Position numbers and translations under genes: made by a program
Notes under the pieces: model-generated
Databases searched by the model: none
Seen by the model: the letters and a program-made list of their open reading frames with translations, nothing else
What the model was told of the DNA's origin: nothing
Part shown: in pieces, positions 6,625 to 7,357 of the stretch
Layout of the letters: each line of letters starts with the position of its first letter
Position numbering within the stretch: position 1 is the first letter of the stretch
Assembly (NCBI GenBank): GCA_040006755.1
Contig: JBDTWJ010000169.1
Span: forward strand, 1 to 7,357
Direction: 5' to 3'
Length of the DNA stretch: 7,357 nt
Source: JAENVT01 sp040006755
GTDB lineage: Bacteria; Actinomycetota; Acidimicrobiia; Acidimicrobiales; Ilumatobacteraceae

Positions 6625-7280
6625 ATCTCGATCTGATCGCTGGTCTTTTCGAGCTTGACACTCCGCGCCGGGACATAGACGGCGTTGGGCTCCGAGTTTT
6701 TGGTCAGGACGGCCCCCGCACCCAGCAACGTGCCACCCGCGACACTCACACCGTGCGCAACCGTCGAGTTGACTCCGAGGAAACTGTGCGAGCCGATCGT
6801 GCAGTGTCCGCTGATGACCACGTGACTGCTGACGAACACATGATCCTCGATCACAGAGTGGTGACCGATGTGGTTGCCGGACCACAGGGTCACGTTGTTG
6901 CCGATCTGCACGAACGGCTGAACCGTGTTGTCCTCGAAGATGAAGCAGTTCAGCCCTGGTTCGAACTGGCTGCGATACGTGCAGTCTGGACTGACATATG
7001 AGAGCAGGCGGTACCCGTGGTTGATTGCTGCGAGATACTTCTGTTCCCTGACGCGGTTCATCGACGAATAGCTGAGAGCAATGAACAGCGCGAACTCAGA
7101 TGGTGGATGACTGACCGTGAGATCCTCGAACGCCACCACCGGCCTACCTTCGAACCGAGACGGATCAGGCAAATAAGCGCTGTCGACGGTGAAGGCGACG
7201 ACTTCCGCAACACGATCACGCTCGAAGTAGTAGGCAGCAATTTGAGCGATGTCGCCAGTTCCGAAGATGACCGCCTTCAT
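6621..7280 (-). CDS. NeuD/PglD-like hexapeptide-repeat sugar O-/N-acyltransferase
   Basis: A 219-residue protein, the usual size for the family. The N-terminal half is a small Rossmann-like sugar-nucleotide-binding domain (VIFGTGDIA at 4-12). The C-terminal half, about 105-200, is a left-handed beta-helix of hexapeptide repeats such as VQIGNN, HIGHHS, CTIGSH and GTLLGAGA. The usual member transfers acetyl from acetyl-CoA to an amino or hydroxyl group of a nucleotide sugar. His137, His140 or His141 in GNHIGHH is the probable catalytic base. In this cluster it could acylate the amino sugar made by the dehydrogenase/aminotransferase pair, though it lies in a different transcription block. Its ATG (7278-7280) overlaps the stop of the preceding gene as ATGA, with a weak AGG seven bases upstream. 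Its own stop overlaps the GTG of the propeller gene. Whether the product is N- or O-acylated, and with acetyl or another acyl group, is not decidable. Confidence 0.9.
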   Translation of the reverse strand: MKAVIFGTGDIAQIAAYYFERDRVAEVVAFTVDSAYLPDPSRFEGRPVVAFEDLTVSHPPSEFALFIALSYSSMNRVREQKYLAAINHGYRLLSYVSPDCTYRSQFEPGLNCFIFEDNTVQPFVQIGNNVTLWSGNHIGHHSVIEDHVFVSSHVVISGHCTIGSHSFLGVNSTVAHGVSVAGGTLLGAGAVLTKNSEPNAVYVPARSVKLEKTSDQIEM

Positions 7281-7357
7281 CGTTCGACCTGGATCGTAAA
7301 TTCGTAGAGCCCGTATCCGTGATGAAGCCGCACATGGCGTGAATACTTGCGCAGGCA
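7277..7357 (-). CDS. C-terminal end of an unidentified protein (partial, 5' end outside window)
   Basis: An open minus-strand frame enters from the right edge and runs 26 codons to TGA at 7277-7279. It ends HHGYGLYEFTIQVER. The reading is supported by the ATGA overlap with the acyltransferase start, typical of a coupled operon pair. The peptide is mixed Tyr/His/Arg with an apparent final beta strand; I do not recognise the family. By context it should be another sugar-biosynthesis or sugar-transfer enzyme. The alternative frame here starts with Met-Cys-Gly but is not coupled to anything. Confidence 0.6.
   Translation of the reverse strand, partial: CLRKYSRHVRLHHGYGLYEFTIQVER

Noticed and set aside
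7258..7334. Minus-strand frame starting Met-Cys-Gly-Phe-Ile near 7334, reminiscent of the start of class II glutamine amidotransferases
   Set aside because: The frame runs out of phase into the acyltransferase gene and soon hits a stop; the competing frame has an ATGA overlap and better context. Coincidence.
1..7357. CRISPR arrays, tRNA/rRNA genes, insertion sequences, att sites, riboswitches
   Set aside because: No direct-repeat array, cloverleaf, transposase motif or terminal inverted repeat was seen by eye; almost the whole window is coding.

Overview
This 7.4 kb window lies inside a cell-surface polysaccharide (O-antigen-like or exopolysaccharide) gene cluster. The organism is probably a high-GC Gram-positive bacterium (Actinomycetota). 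GC is about 57-60% in the lines I counted, GTG starts are frequent, genes overlap tightly, and TANNNT boxes sit 6-7 bases before start codons, as in leaderless actinobacterial messages. This assignment is an inference; no marker gene is present.

Layout from left to right: (1) bases 2-154, plus strand, are the last 50 codons of a membrane protein that looks like an O-antigen ligase/polymerase. (2) Bases 109-4070 (or 4103), minus strand, hold three genes. Read in transcription order they are a large multi-membrane-span GT-C-like protein, a DegT/DnrJ/EryC1/StrS sugar aminotransferase and a Gfo/Idh/MocA sugar dehydrogenase; the last two are separated by one base. (3) Bases 4157-4798, plus strand, hold a lone class I SAM methyltransferase, divergent from block 2. 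(4) Bases 4819-7357, minus strand, hold a tightly packed run. In transcription order it is the tail of an unidentified gene, a NeuD/PglD-like hexapeptide acyltransferase (joined by ATGA), a five-bladed beta-propeller protein (joined by GTGA), and a second, different SAM methyltransferase (6-base gap).

Working model: the dehydrogenase and aminotransferase oxidise and then aminate a nucleotide sugar, probably at C3, giving an amino sugar. The acyltransferase may acylate that amine or another sugar. The two methyltransferases, and possibly the propeller protein, decorate or trim the glycan. The GT-C-like protein and the ligase/polymerase act at the membrane on lipid-linked sugars. No classical GT2/GT4 glycosyltransferase, flippase or priming enzyme is visible, so the cluster continues beyond both edges. 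There are no RNA genes, CRISPR arrays, insertion sequences or gene-free stretches over 300 bases; the longest intergenic gap is about 85 bases. The features most worth a second look are the coupled acyltransferase/propeller pair and the divergent, apparently leaderless promoters around 4071-4156.
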